From Mesostigma viride (lineage: Eukaryota; Streptophyta; Mesostigmatophyceae; Mesostigmatales; Mesostigmataceae): 64,000 nt of DNA. The stretch is from positions 2,973,868-3,037,867 of the forward strand of contig RPFO01000130.1 in assembly GCA_009746045.1 (NCBI GenBank), written 5' to 3'. The notes under the pieces are model-generated. The model did no database searches. It saw only the letters and a list, made by a program, of their open reading frames with translations, and was not told where the DNA came from. This document shows positions 45,041 through 55,619 of this stretch, piece by piece; the stretch's first letter is position 1; each line of letters starts with the position of its first letter. The position numbers were made by a program, and so were the translations under genes.

Positions 45041-45507
45041 CAGGGTTCTCAGCCGTCAATGGAAGCAGCTAGCAAACTGGAAGCCCGCCATGTGACCAAG
45101 GCTGCATGCTGAGCAGAAAAAATTTATTATGCCGCTAGCCATGTAACCAAGGCTGTTCCCCGCTTTCCCCTGCTTTTTCCTGCTAAAAAACAGGGGTGGC
45201 CCTTAATTAACCCGACTTTGCCCCCCCCCCCCCCTCCCCCCCCCCTACCCCCCCCAAAACGTACCAAAACCTTCCCAACAAGAATTTCACCATGCGAAGT
45301 CGATGTCGCTGATTCCAAATCCGTGCTCAGAATGCCAATCTGCCCAGTGACTCCTGCGAATGCCAGGAGTTTTGCAAGTAAGGTGGCCCTTTACCGGGTG
45401 GTTTACCTTATACGCGGTAGTACGTGGTAGTGTTGTTACTGTTTTGGCAGGTATTTCGTACGTTGTCAGTTGAAATTACGTCAGTCACCTAATGTTCAGG
45501 CCATTTA

Positions 45508-45690
45508 GTTAGTTAGTTGTATCCCACGCCCGGCGCACATGGGCAGCAGCTGTTGTTGACGTCTTGTTATTGTTGTTGCCGAGGGCCGGTATATTTTTAC
45601 ATCGGTGTAGCCGGTATATCGGATGGTACTAGGGTCCTTAATTGTTGTTGTTGTTGTTCATGTGTCCCACGCCGCAGTCAGCAGCAGGGT
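45508..45690 (-). mobile_element. Family T 3' ends (two, minus orientation)
   Basis: TTAGTTAGTTGTATCCCACG and GTTGTTGTTGTTCATGTGTC each lead into a CCCACGC(C)(C/G)GC stem-loop as at 28286, with CCGGTATAT and AGGGTCC motifs between them. The tails are (GTTA)n and (GTT)n. Confidence 0.5.
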
Positions 45691-45692
45691 CC

Positions 45693-46473
<781 letters not shown>

Positions 46474-47030
46474 GTCCCGCGCCGCAGTCTGGCAGCAGAG
46501 GGTCCGAGTACCATCCGACTAAATATACAACTATATACCGGCACTGGGGTCCCCCCCCCCTGGACACACACAAGACCCACGAACAGTGCCGTGCCACCCC
46601 ACTCACCTCCCACTCATGTGCAACAGTATCACCTACGGTGTAGGCCACCCACGATCGACTCCAATACCCCAGTGACCCACATTCACAGCGATCCCCTGCA
46701 AACCCACCATGACGCCCACAGACTGCACGCAACTCCACACACCCCCACCCCCACCCCCCGCATACCCTGCAGACGGCGGATCGGCGGGCGCATCGGCCGG
46801 GCGTCAGTGCCGGCCCGGGACATTGGACTTGGAGCCGCCCGCCACCACGATGGCCGGGGATCGGAGGCACCAACCGCCGCATCATGGGAGTACCCATGCT
46901 ACCTGTTGTCTCAATCCACACGCCATTCCCTCCGCGGATACTTGTGACGTGTGACGAATTGCTAGGACGCACCAAGCAGCGTTCATGCAGCGCGGGGGTG
47001 TCTGATGCATGATGCAACAGTCCACGTAAC
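46474..47030. other. Unassigned; begins with a family T end
   Basis: Starts with the T stem-loop and TATACAACTATATACCGGC motif. The rest, pyrimidine-rich with CACCCC runs, gives no coding or repeat assignment. Confidence 0.4.
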
Positions 47031-47037
47031 AGTACCC

Positions 47038-47487
47038 TAGTTAAAATTAAATTAAATTATAACATGCCTCCGTTGGGAGGTCATGTAGCACATATTCCAT
47101 GCATGGATGGGTGGAGGTGGGAGAAGCCGCGTAATCGACCTAACCTAACTCTATGCTATCTAGTCTAGAAAATCCTAACTACGCTACTCAGCAAAACGCC
47201 CCTTCCTCTTGGGGGGGGGTGGCTTGCCCACAGGGGCTGGCGTGTGAGCTTGGACAATCTGCCACCGCTTCTTGTTCTGCATGGCAGTCCAAAGAAGGGA
47301 GAGGGAGTGGATGCGGTGTTCAAACTGGGCTGGGACCACGAGGTCGGCCAGCAACATCTGGGTGTAGTTCATGGCAGGTTTACCTAGCTTCCTGCATGGG
47401 AATGTCCTTGGGGCCAGGCCAGGTCAAAATATGCCGCCCTGGTTGGCCGAGCCGCTGGGGGCCGGCCAGACCAAGGGTGGTGTCGAC
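47038..47487 (-). mobile_element. LINE-H copy 1, 3' fragment
   Basis: Minus orientation: a (TTTAA)n tail at 47038-47057, stem-loop CTCCGTTGGGAG and 3' UTR, then the ORF2 C-terminus (LLADLVVPAQFEHRIHSLSL, PVGKPPPPKRKGRF). Truncated 5' end at CTAGTACCAT; AGTACC flanks. Confidence 0.85.
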
Positions 47488-47497
47488 CTAGTACCAT

Positions 47498-48331
47498 TAA
47501 AAATCAAATTATAACATGCCTCCGTTGGGAGATCATGTAGCACATATTCCTTGATGGGTGGGTGGAGGTGGAGGAAGCCGCGTAATCGAAATAACCTAAC
47601 TCTAAGCTATCTAGTCTAGAAAATCCTAACTACACTACTCAGCACAACGCCCCTTCCTCTTGCATGGGGGGGGTGGCTTGCCCACAGGGGCTGGCGTGTG
47701 AGCTTGGACAATCTGCCACCGCTTCTTGCTCTGCATGGCAGTCCAAAGAAGGGAGAGGGAGTGGATGCGGTGTTCAAACTGAGTTGGGACCACTAGGTCG
47801 GCCAGCAACATCTGGGTTAGTTCATGGCAGGTTTACCTAGCTTCCTGCATGGGAATGTCCTTGGGGCCAGGCCAGGTCAAAATATGCCGCCCTGGTTGGC
47901 CAAGCCGCTGGGGGCCGGCCAGACCAAGGGCGGTGTCGACCTGGCTGGTGCGAGCAAGATGTCCTACGCTGCCTAATCTCGTCCGAAATAGATAGGAGGC
48001 ATACCCTGATACAAAGACTCTAATGACCTATGCTTGGTTGGAAAACCCTACATTCAGGACCTGTCGGAGCTGCCTGTAAACCGTGCTGTCTAGCTTAGCA
48101 GCCAGTGTGTCCGTGAGTGTCCACGCCTCGTCGCCATACGTGAGCACCGTGAGGACGAGGACATTGAAGAGCATGCACTTGCGGTGCTCGCCCAAGCCCT
48201 TCGAGCGCCAGTAGGTGTTGAGCGAACGGAGCCTCAGTGGCCCAGGCCAGACCGATGCGGATGTCCGGCACATTGTCGGCGGTGTCAGGGAGCATGCTCC
48301 CCAACAGTTTGAAGCGGTCACGAAACGGGAC
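47498..48331 (-). mobile_element. LINE-H copy 2, 3' fragment
   Basis: Same family as copy 1 and about 380 bp longer, including FNVLVLTVLTYGDEAWTLTD (compare VLTYGAETWTL in LINE-A). Target duplication CTAGTACCAT at 47488-47497 and 48332-48341. Frameshifted. Confidence 0.88.
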
Positions 48332-48369
48332 CTAGTACCATCCACCGGATATACTACTGTATACCGGCC

Positions 48370-48700
48370 CTCGGTCACTATCAAGGAGACAACCAGCGCA
48401 GGCCAGAAATCGGGAGAATCCGGACCATGGTAGCTTGAGCCTACCGTTATCTTGTCCGCGTGTTCGAGTCGTTCAGGATGATGAATATGAATGGTGATGG
48501 AAATGTGTAGCCTTGTGCATTGAAATTATGGCTGGCTCACGTGTAGAGCGACTAGATGACCTAGACGGTGGGGCCGGAAACAGCTTGCTTGATCAGGGCG
48601 CGTGTTTCGAGCCTAACTGGCCGGGAGTGTCTAGTGGTGAGCACCATTGCTGCGATCGCTCTTCCTTCATTGACGAGGAAATACCCGCAAATGGTAAACC
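48370..48700 (+). mobile_element. SINE S, full-length copy
   Basis: CAAGGAGACAACCAGCGCAG at the 5' end, a GTTCGAGTC box-B-like motif at about +95 preceded by GGTAGCTTGAGCC about 45 bp earlier, then about 200 bp of body to GCGATCGCTCTTCC and a tail with ACGAGGAAAT. Confidence 0.72.
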
Positions 48701-49546
48701 ACTGAAAAGGTCTAGCTAGTCAGTCATTACGTTAGCCATGCCATGATTCCAAACGTCCAAGAACTGCACATGGTGCAAAGGCAAAAATCCAGAGGACTGC
48801 ACTTTCAAATGTGCGGCGGGAACCAAAAGCCCCCGTATATGCCAGAAAACATCGTGTTGCTGCAGCGACGCGACCATGTGGACACCGAATCCAGTGCCAA
48901 GCTCGGAACGGCCGCAAAGGAGATCTGGCATCACAGGGTTCAGATGTGCGGAGATCTACTACGCGATCCAGCCGGTCCACGACCTGTTTGTAGAGCTTGT
49001 GCCAAGGGGCAGCACCGAACAGATGTGGGTGACGTTGCAAAAAACACCGGACTTGACGGAGCATAATGTCTCGGTCATAGTCTTTGACCAACAAACGATG
49101 CAAGAGTTCAACAAGAGTCGTGATGAAATCGACACCATAAGAACAAAGACGGGAAAAACGATGCAACTGACTAAGAACAGCACAATATTTGCTGCATGTG
49201 TGGGAAAGGAGACTGTGAATATCGGGATAGCGATTCAATAAAAGGAATTCGCTGATATTTAGGATCCTTGCGTTATCATAGACAGCCGTACGCCAGCCCT
49301 TCTTGTTATGGATCATGTTAAGATCGAGGTAATTGCAATTAGTATCCTCCGACGTGAGCTTTCATGTGAGGGACGCTTGCGGGTATATTCCAGGCAGACC
49401 AGCGGTGATATACAAATGGGTTGCTAAATCAGGGTTAACCAACAACAGACAATTGTCGAAAGCAATGACATCATCAATGTATTGACATGTGTGGATAACA
49501 CGCCTCATGAGAACATCATCGTTGAGGCAATGAGATTCTCCATGAA

Positions 49547-50150
49547 TTAAATTAAATTAAATTAAATTAAATTAAAGTTAAATTATAACATGCCTCCGTT
49601 GGGAGATCATGTAGCACATATTCCTTGATGGATGGGTGGAGTGGAGGAAGCCGCGTAATCGAACTAACCTAACTGAGTCTATAGAGTCTAAGCTATCTAG
49701 TATAGAAAATCCTAACTACACGTGCACTACTCATCAAAACGCCTCCTCCTCTTGGGGGGAGGTGGCTTGCCCACAGGGGCTGGCGTGTGAGCCTTGACAA
49801 TCTTCTGCCACCGCGTCTTGTTCTGCATGGCAGTCCAAAGAAGGGAGAGAGAGTGGATGCGGTGTTCAAACTGGGCTGGGACCACTAGGTCGGCCAGCAA
49901 CATCTGGGTGTAGTTCGTGGCATGTTTCCCTACCCTTTTAGGAATGTCCTTGGGGCCAGGCCAGGTCAAAATATGCCGCCCTGGCTGGCCAAGCCGCTGG
50001 GGGCCGGCCAGACCAAGTGCATTGTCGACCTGGCTGGTGCGAGCAAGATCATCGTCCTACAAATGCTATCCTATACGCTGCCTATTAAATCTCGTCCGAA
50101 ATACGAGGCATACCCTGATACAAAGACTTTAATGACCTGCGCTCGGAAAA
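49547..50150 (-). mobile_element. LINE-H copy 3 inserted in the Penelope-like RT
   Basis: (ATTAA)n tail at 49547-49575, stem-loop CTCCGTTGGGAG, ORF2 C-terminus as in copy 1. Target duplication TCTCCATGAA at 49537-49546 and 50151-50160. Confidence 0.9.
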
Positions 50151-50179
50151 TCTCCATGAATGCAAGCTCATAAGTGTAT

Positions 50180-50474
50180 CGGGAGAGCGATCGCAGCAAT
50201 GGTGCTTACCCCTAGACACTCCCGGCCAGTGGCTCGAAACACACGCCCTGATCAAGCATTGAAGCTGTTTCCGGCCCCACCGTCTAGGTCCGGCATCTAG
50301 TCGCTCTACACGTAAGCCAGCCATAATTTCAATGCACAAGGCTACACATTTCCATCACCATTCATATTCATCATCCTGAACGACTCGAACACGCGGACAA
50401 GATAACGGCAGGCAGCCTTGAGCTACCATGGTCCGGATTCTCCCGATTTCTGGCCTGCGCTGGTTGTCTCCTTG
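50180..50474 (-). mobile_element. SINE S copy in the Penelope-like RT
   Basis: Reverse of the 48370 copy. It interrupts the RT between LYIYT and YELAF; GTAT on both sides is the visible duplication. Confidence 0.78.
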
Positions 50475-50639
50475 GTATAGATATAGAGGTTTGCAAGGAG
50501 CCCGGCACAGTTAGTGCCCATTAGGGATGCCGATAGCTTGTTGGTAGACATTGCCCGCAAAACAAATGAAGGTGTTATCAACAAGCAAGATATATGAGAT
50601 CCAATGAACAAGGTCAGCCTTCGTGATAATATAGCCCTC

Positions 50640-50770
50640 GGCCACTACTATAGACTCTCTGCGGCCCATGTGCGGCGTGGGAAACAATTGAACTGAACTG
50701 AACCGGCCCTCGGCCACTCTAGCCTCTCTGCTGCCCATGTGCGGCGTGGGATACAACTGACTGACTCTTT
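50640..50770 (+). mobile_element. Two family T 3' ends
   Basis: CCCATGTGCGGCGTGGG occurs twice (about 50668 and 50736), each after CCTCGGCCACT and each followed by a different short tail (AACTGAACTGAAC; ACTGACTGACT). 50771-50999 has no recognised feature. Confidence 0.6.
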
Positions 50771-51010
50771 TTCGGGGAAATGGGTGCATTTATTATGGGT
50801 ATAATATATTTGTCTCCTTGATAGTTATTATCCAATTATTTCCGGTGAAATGGGTGTTATTTTTATTTCCATACACCAGTTAAGTTAACCAAGGTATGCC
50901 ACAAATAGCCAAAAACCTAGTTGTGCCTAAATTGGGGTGCCCTGCGACCATGGTAGCCATTGTACTGAAGATATATCAGCGTCCGGCATGAGTGTAAAGA
51001 CCTTATTCAT

Positions 51011-51321
51011 ATTTCCTCGTATTTCCTCGTAAATGGTGGGAGAGCGATCGCAGCAATGGTGCTCACCACTAGACACTCCCGGCCAGTTAGGCTCGAAACA
51101 CACGCCCTGATCAAGCATGCTGTTTCCGGCCCCACCGTCTAGGTCATCTAGTCGCTCTACACGTAAGCCAGCCATAATTTCAATGCACACGGATACACAT
51201 TTCCATCACCATTCATCTTCATCATCCAGAACGACTCGAACACGCGGACAAGATAACGGCAGGCTCGAGCTACCATGGTCCGGATTCTCCCGATTTCTGG
51301 CCTGCGCTGGTTGTCTCCTTG
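51011..51321 (-). mobile_element. SINE S copy with clear target duplication
   Basis: ACCTTATTCAT at 51000-51010 and 51322-51332 gives exact ends for the family: 311 bp, 5' CAAGGAGACAAC, 3' tail of two ATTTCCTCGT units (complement). GTTCGAGTC and GGTAGCTCGAGCC are spaced like box B and box A of a tRNA-type promoter. Confidence 0.85.
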
Positions 51322-51396
51322 ACCTTATTCATCCCCATGAGTGCATGGAAGACTTCCAGTGGGCTGGGGGCATCATGGTTAGGGCCCGGGTCCCAT

Positions 51397-51432
51397 TAAT
51401 TAATTAATTGATTAATTAATAGACACGTGACT
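51397..51432 (-). mobile_element. 36-bp LINE-D 3'-end mini-insertion
   Basis: TAATTAATTAATTG... then AATAGACACGTGACT, the complement of LINE-D's last bases and tail, between two copies of GCCCGGGTCCCAT (51384-51396 and 51433-51445). Confidence 0.9.
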
Positions 51433-51654
51433 GCCCGGGTCCCATACTTTGTGTTGTTCCGTCGCCAGGAGCCACTATCGACGCATGGCCAGGTTCCAAG
51501 AGGATGTAAACTAAACTAATAAATTAGTGAAGGAGACAACCAGCGCAGGCCAGAAATCGGGAGAATCCGGACCATGGTAGCTCGAGCCTGCCGTTACCTT
51601 GTCCGCGTGTTCAAGTCGTTCAGGATGATGAATATGAATGGAGATGGAAATGTG

Positions 51655-51788
51655 TTTTTCTAGACTAGCTAGATTAGAGTTAGGTTAGTTCGATTACGCG
51701 GCTCCTTCCATCCCACCCCACCATCAAGGAATATGTGCTACATGATCTCCCAACGGAGGCATGTTATAATTTAATTTAATTTAATTTA
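51655..51788 (+). mobile_element. LINE-H 3'-end insertion, ~134 bp
   Basis: 3' UTR end with stem-loop CTCCCAACGGAG and (TTTAA)n tail, flanked by TGGAAATGTGT (51644-51654 and 51790-51800, boundary T/A ambiguous). Confidence 0.88.
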
Positions 51789-51821
51789 ATGGAAATGTGT
51801 AGCCTTGTGCATTGAAATTAT

Positions 51822-52077
51822 TCTGATTTGGCACGCCGCAAAGGTGAAAACCATTTGCGTTCAGTGCCGGTCCGCGGAAAACGCGATCTGCAAATGAATC
51901 CAGGCCGGAATCGAACTGGGGACCTCTCGCACCCAGTTTTGCTGACTATAGGACGGACGTCTCCTGATCCTAGAAGGCATCGCCAACTGACACCTACAGT
52001 CCAACCGCAAAAGTTCTCCTTTCCGGGGAGTGATGCAAGCCATTCGGATTTGGTGCTAGATAAATCATTCGAGATTA
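51822..52077 (-). mobile_element. SINE-2: tRNA-related SINE, 256 bp
   Basis: Flanked by AAATTAT (51815-51821 and 52078-52084). On the minus strand, CCTATAGTCAGCAAAACTGG (box-A-like, about 51940-51960) and AGTTCGATTCC (box B, about 51905) are spaced as in a tRNA gene. The cloverleaf is degenerate, so it is not a tRNA gene. Confidence 0.72.
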
Positions 52078-52473
52078 AAATTATGGCTGGCTTACGTGTA
52101 GAGCGACTAGATGACCTAGACGGTGGGGCCGGAAACAGCTTGCTTGAATTGAACTGTAACATAACTCCGTTGGGAGTATATGTAGCACATAGCCCAGAGA
52201 AGGGGCATATGGCCTATCATACATTCTAAGCTACTTCCTGCAAGGGTGGGAATGTAAACAACACTTGCTCTAGGTGCACTAGGGCACCTGCACCACCCAG
52301 AGTTTCAGGCAACACCCAGCTAAGGGGAGCCTGTCATAGGTGGGGAAGATCAGCACAGCTATATACAAGAGCTAGGGCATGGCTTCTCAGCAGGGAGTGA
52401 CTCCCTGCATGGGCACGGCATAATTAAATAAAGCTAGGCATCATCTGGAGGGTGGCTCATCATAGGCACACAT

Positions 52474-52510
52474 TAATTAATTAATTAATAGACACGTGAC
52501 TGCGTCACAT
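52474..52510 (-). mobile_element. 37-bp LINE-D 3'-end mini-insertion in F-4
   Basis: TAATTAATTAATTAATAGAC and ACGTGACTGCGTCACAT only, between two copies of GGCACACAT (52465-52473 and 52511-52519). F-1 has the single uninterrupted site near 15022. Confidence 0.92.
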
Positions 52511-52624
52511 GGCACACATGTACATGACTAAAAATGCTAGGCATCAGCTGGTATAGTGCCTGTAGTAGGCGGGCATTTACAAGGCCACTGTCTAACTATT
52601 CTACACTACTGCTGCTGTATTCCC

Positions 52625-53549
52625 CTAGGCTGGGGCTTCTGGGGTCGCTGGGGCCGCGGGGGTCGAGGGGGTCGCGTGCCAGGGCTTGTGGCCGACGTAG
52701 ATGGCCGCCCCCTTCCAGTATACCGGCTGGCCCGCCTTGGTCTGCCGGAGCTGGAGGTAGGTCGGCCATAGCTCCCGTCGCCGTTGCTGCGCCAGGGTCA
52801 AGTCGTCGTCCACGGTGAAGGGAGTCTTCTCGAGCCGCTTGCGGCGTCGGAGAAACGAAATCTTGTCCGCTGGGCTGTCAAAGATGAGAAGAAGCGGAGG
52901 CGCCCCTGCCTTACCCCGCGCGCGGGGGAGGCGGTGGGCGGTCAGCTTAATCTCACCAAGAAGGCCCATGCGTGCAAGGATTTTGCTCTCAAACGCACGT
53001 GCAAGCTTCTCGGAATTCTCACCTTCCTCCATGTCGAAGTTCTTGAGTATGGCGTTGAGGCTGCGCTTGGCGAGCTCGGCCTCCTCGCGGAGGTCAAGCG
53101 TCTGCCGCTGGAGCTGGGCTGCGACGGCGGAGGTGGTGGAGGTGGTATGTTGCTTGAGCATGTCCGCCCAGGTTGTGATGGGAGGAGCATCGCCGGCAGG
53201 CCACCAGGGGCTGGCTTGGCGGCAATTTCCTTCACCGCCTGGGCGGTGAGGCCTGCGGTGTTTTGCAGGACCTCGATGGCGATTGCATTGTCTTTAAGGC
53301 GCTGGTCAATGTCGAGGAGCTGGGCTTTGATGTCGGCGGTGGAGGTGCATGGAGGTGGCAGTGGAGGTGGAGGCGACGGCGGTGGAAATGTGAGGAAGTT
53401 CAGCAGTCAGCGTGCCGCCGATTGCTGCTACGTCGGCAGCAAGGGGGGTCACGTGCTGCTGAAAGGCTTCCGTGAGGATGGAACGGAATGTGGCTGCGGA
53501 GATGGTGGGGGACCAGATCTCGCCGTCAGACTTCTGGAGGAGTGAGCAG
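52625..53549 (-). pseudogene. ORF1-like gene of F-4 (5' truncated, frameshifted)
   Basis: From LLQKSDGEIWSPTISAATFR through the coiled-coil part. The frame 53161-52625 is continuous for 178 codons: MLKQHTTSTTSAVAAQLQRQ, RARGKAGAPPLLLIFDSPAD, TPFTVDDDLTLAQQRRRELW, QPVYWKGAAIYVGHKPWHAT. It is the best preserved C-terminal half of the F protein and shows what the insertion at 15405 interrupts in F-1. Confidence 0.75.
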
Positions 53550-53568
53550 AGAATCAGATGCTGCTTGA

Positions 53569-53716
53569 TCAGGGCGTTATTATCCAATTATAGACCAGAG
53601 AGGTGAAATGGGAAATGACTATCAGCAAATCCAACAACTGACTGACTAACTGACTGGCTGACTAACTAACTGTTTACATTCAGATAACTAACTAACTAAC
53701 TAACTGATTGATCAGA
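53569..53716. repeat. SINE S remnant and (CTAA)/(CTGA) short repeats before LINE-B
   Basis: CAACTGACTGACTAACTGAC-type repeats fill 53630-53710, immediately upstream of LINE-B's first base. The same AACT/GACT motif forms the long array after LINE-B's 3' end. Confidence 0.6.
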
Positions 53717-53913
53717 ACGGTGTGGCGAGCTATGGATGCCGAGAATGCTCATAACTTTTAAATCCGGGCATGAAATTTGGTCGGGTAAATTGCAGTAGAA
53801 GCGTCTTTTGATGACGAACACGATGATATAATTTTCAGCCGCCATCGCCCAAGATTTAGCGCAATATCAAAAAACGCAGCACAGGCAGGGTTTGTATTTT
53901 CCCGGAACCAGCT

Positions 53914-55242
53914 ATGGCAGAAACTCCGTCAACCGCCTCCCATACTCTCTCCGAGGGGGAGGCTTCAGCGCCCAACACGATTACGCAACTAATTGCAGAT
54001 GCGGAAACCATTGCGACGCAGCCCCGGGCCAGCGAGGCAGCCATTACCGCCTCCTCCAAGCGGCTTTGCGTCAACCCAGCTGACGAGATGGATCGCCAGG
54101 TCCCTTTGCCATCGTCTTCTCAACCCAGCGAGGCCACCCCCATCAACGAGGACGACGACGACGCTACCGAGTTCGACCCAGCATCCTTCATGCCTGGCCA
54201 GGTTGTCGACGAGCACCGGTTCTTTTCGCTTACCGCCGAGCAGGCGCAGGCTATCCTGCGCCACCTGAAGGCCAACGGCAAGGAGATATATTTTCCTTAC
54301 ATGTCTGGCGAGACCATTCCAGTGGAAGAGCTCGCCGAATTGGACGAGCCACAGCTTCAACTTTCTGTTTTCTTGAGCCACGCGCAGGCCCCTTGCCTCC
54401 GGGCCCTCTTTGCCGCTTTCGAGGACGCCGAGCACGGCACCGCCAACACCCCCGATGCTTCCCCGGAAGCAGACCTGCACAAGTTCAATAAGAAAGTCGC
54501 AGACATGGCTGCCCAACTCGGCGCCTTGTCCACCGCTATCCGTCACGACACTGCTGAGCTCCAATCCAGCATTGCCGAGGTCAAGGCCGCCCTGACCAGC
54601 CCGCCCCAACCAGCCGCCCCCGCACCGGCCACCAGCTACGCTAACATGGTCAAACAGACGGACATTGCCAACCTCATGGAGGATGCCGCACGCAGGGGGG
54701 CTGCCGCCCATAAGACTGCTATCGAGGAGGACCTACGCTCACGCAGTATAGTGGTCCGGTATTTCCAGGTCGCGCAGCAGCCAGAAACGGACCTGATGCT
54801 AGCGCAACGCCTGTACCACAGCCTCATCGTGGGCCGGCTGCATCTGGGCAACGAACGCATCCGCATTGAGTCGGCAGCCTGGATGGCGGGCCAGCCTGGC
54901 CCCATCCGGGTGACCTTCGCGAATGTGGCCAGCAAGGTGAAGGTACTCCAGGCCCGCAAGCTCCTAGGCGGGAGAAACGCGCCGAGCCTCGACGACCTCC
55001 TCTCCCCGGCCCAGCTAGTCATCAAGAACGGTCTGCTGGGCAGCGACGTGGCGATCAAGGCCAGGAATGAAGGCCAGAAGGTCTACGTCCGCCTCGTCCA
55101 CGACACCCCCGTGCTCTTCATCAACGGCCAGCGCACGGAGGCGCAGGCTCCTAACAAGCGGCACAAGTCGGGCCGTACCAGGCCCGCCCCAGCTGCGTCA
55201 TCATCGTCTACGCACGTCCCGGGTATGGATGGCGCCCGGTAA
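53914..55242 (+). CDS. LINE-B ORF1 protein (RRM-type RNA-binding)
   Basis: Open frame of 442 aa. After a low-complexity N-terminus comes an acidic patch (NEDDDDATEFD), then SVFLSHAQAPCLRALFAAFE. A coiled-coil-like segment follows (KFNKKVADMAAQLGALSTAI; TAELQSSIAEVKAAL), then TSYANMVKQTDIANLMEDAA. An RRM-like core (RSIVVRYFQV; IRVTFANVASKVKVLQARKL) and a C-terminal domain with VRLVHDTPVLFINGQR and a basic NKRHKSGR end complete it. The architecture matches L1-type ORF1 proteins, which bind element RNA as trimers. The start is the ATG shared with LINE-C. Confidence 0.85.
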   Translation: MAETPSTASHTLSEGEASAPNTITQLIADAETIATQPRASEAAITASSKRLCVNPADEMDRQVPLPSSSQPSEATPINEDDDDATEFDPASFMPGQVVDEHRFFSLTAEQAQAILRHLKANGKEIYFPYMSGETIPVEELAELDEPQLQLSVFLSHAQAPCLRALFAAFEDAEHGTANTPDASPEADLHKFNKKVADMAAQLGALSTAIRHDTAELQSSIAEVKAALTSPPQPAAPAPATSYANMVKQTDIANLMEDAARRGAAAHKTAIEEDLRSRSIVVRYFQVAQQPETDLMLAQRLYHSLIVGRLHLGNERIRIESAAWMAGQPGPIRVTFANVASKVKVLQARKLLGGRNAPSLDDLLSPAQLVIKNGLLGSDVAIKARNEGQKVYVRLVHDTPVLFINGQRTEAQAPNKRHKSGRTRPAPAASSSSTHVPGMDGAR

Positions 55243-55619
55243 GGGCACACCCTCGCGGCCTCGCGGTACAATAGGCTTAGGGCACAGCCTTTATAAACAA
55301 GCCCCTTCCCATCCTCATGTCGCACCCGGCGTGCGAGCATGATCAGGATGCAAGGTCGCCAGGCACGCCACGGTCAACCTTCCCGCCAATTTACCAGCCT
55401 CACACGCCTCCTAGCCCGCCTTGAGCGGGATGAGGGCATGAGGCCCAGTCGACACGCCGGCGACCCCAGCCAGGACGGAGACGACGCATATCCGCCCTGA
55501 AAGAAAGATTCCATGCGTTGACAAGCATTAACCCCAGTCGCCACCCTCCGGCCCCTCCCCCCCCCCACACCCACCCGCCCACCTCCAGCACTACCCTTCT
55601 CCACCCCCACCCCCACCCC

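Larger units (their letters stand above)
48935..50620 (-). pseudogene. Penelope-like element reverse transcriptase remnant
   Basis: Pieces in minus order: 50620-50476 (YQQAIGIP then, one frame over, GTNCAGLLANLYIYT), 50175-50151 (TYELAFME) and 49546-48935 (HTCQYIDDVIAFDN; IYPQASLT; NYLDL; VYDNARILNISEF; RYPDIHSLL; LSQLHRFSRLCS; FLQRHPHLFG). The GTNCAxLLANLxxY and YIDD motifs with a downstream YLDL/LYD block are characteristic of Penelope-like RTs. A SINE S and LINE-H copy 3 interrupt it, and a stop plus frame changes show it is dead. No GIY-YIG endonuclease was found nearby. 48700-48934 continues the minus frame without recognised motifs. Confidence 0.78.
52148..53561 (-). mobile_element. F-4: 5'-truncated ORF1-only element
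   Basis: Tail ATTGAACTG, stem-loop CTCCGTTGGGAG and 3' UTR at 52148-52560, ORF1-like sequence above it. TGCTTGA flanks (52141-52147 and 53562-53568). It lacks the first ~170 codons. Confidence 0.88.
51529..53590 (+). mobile_element. SINE S copy split by three insertions
   Basis: S sequence is continuous if 51655-51788 (LINE-H), 51822-52077 (SINE-2) and 52148-53561 (F-4) are removed: GGAGACAACCAGCGC ... GGAAATGTGT / AGCCTTGTGCATTGAAATTA / TGGCTGGC...CAGCTTGCTTGA / TCAGGGCG. Confidence 0.82.
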
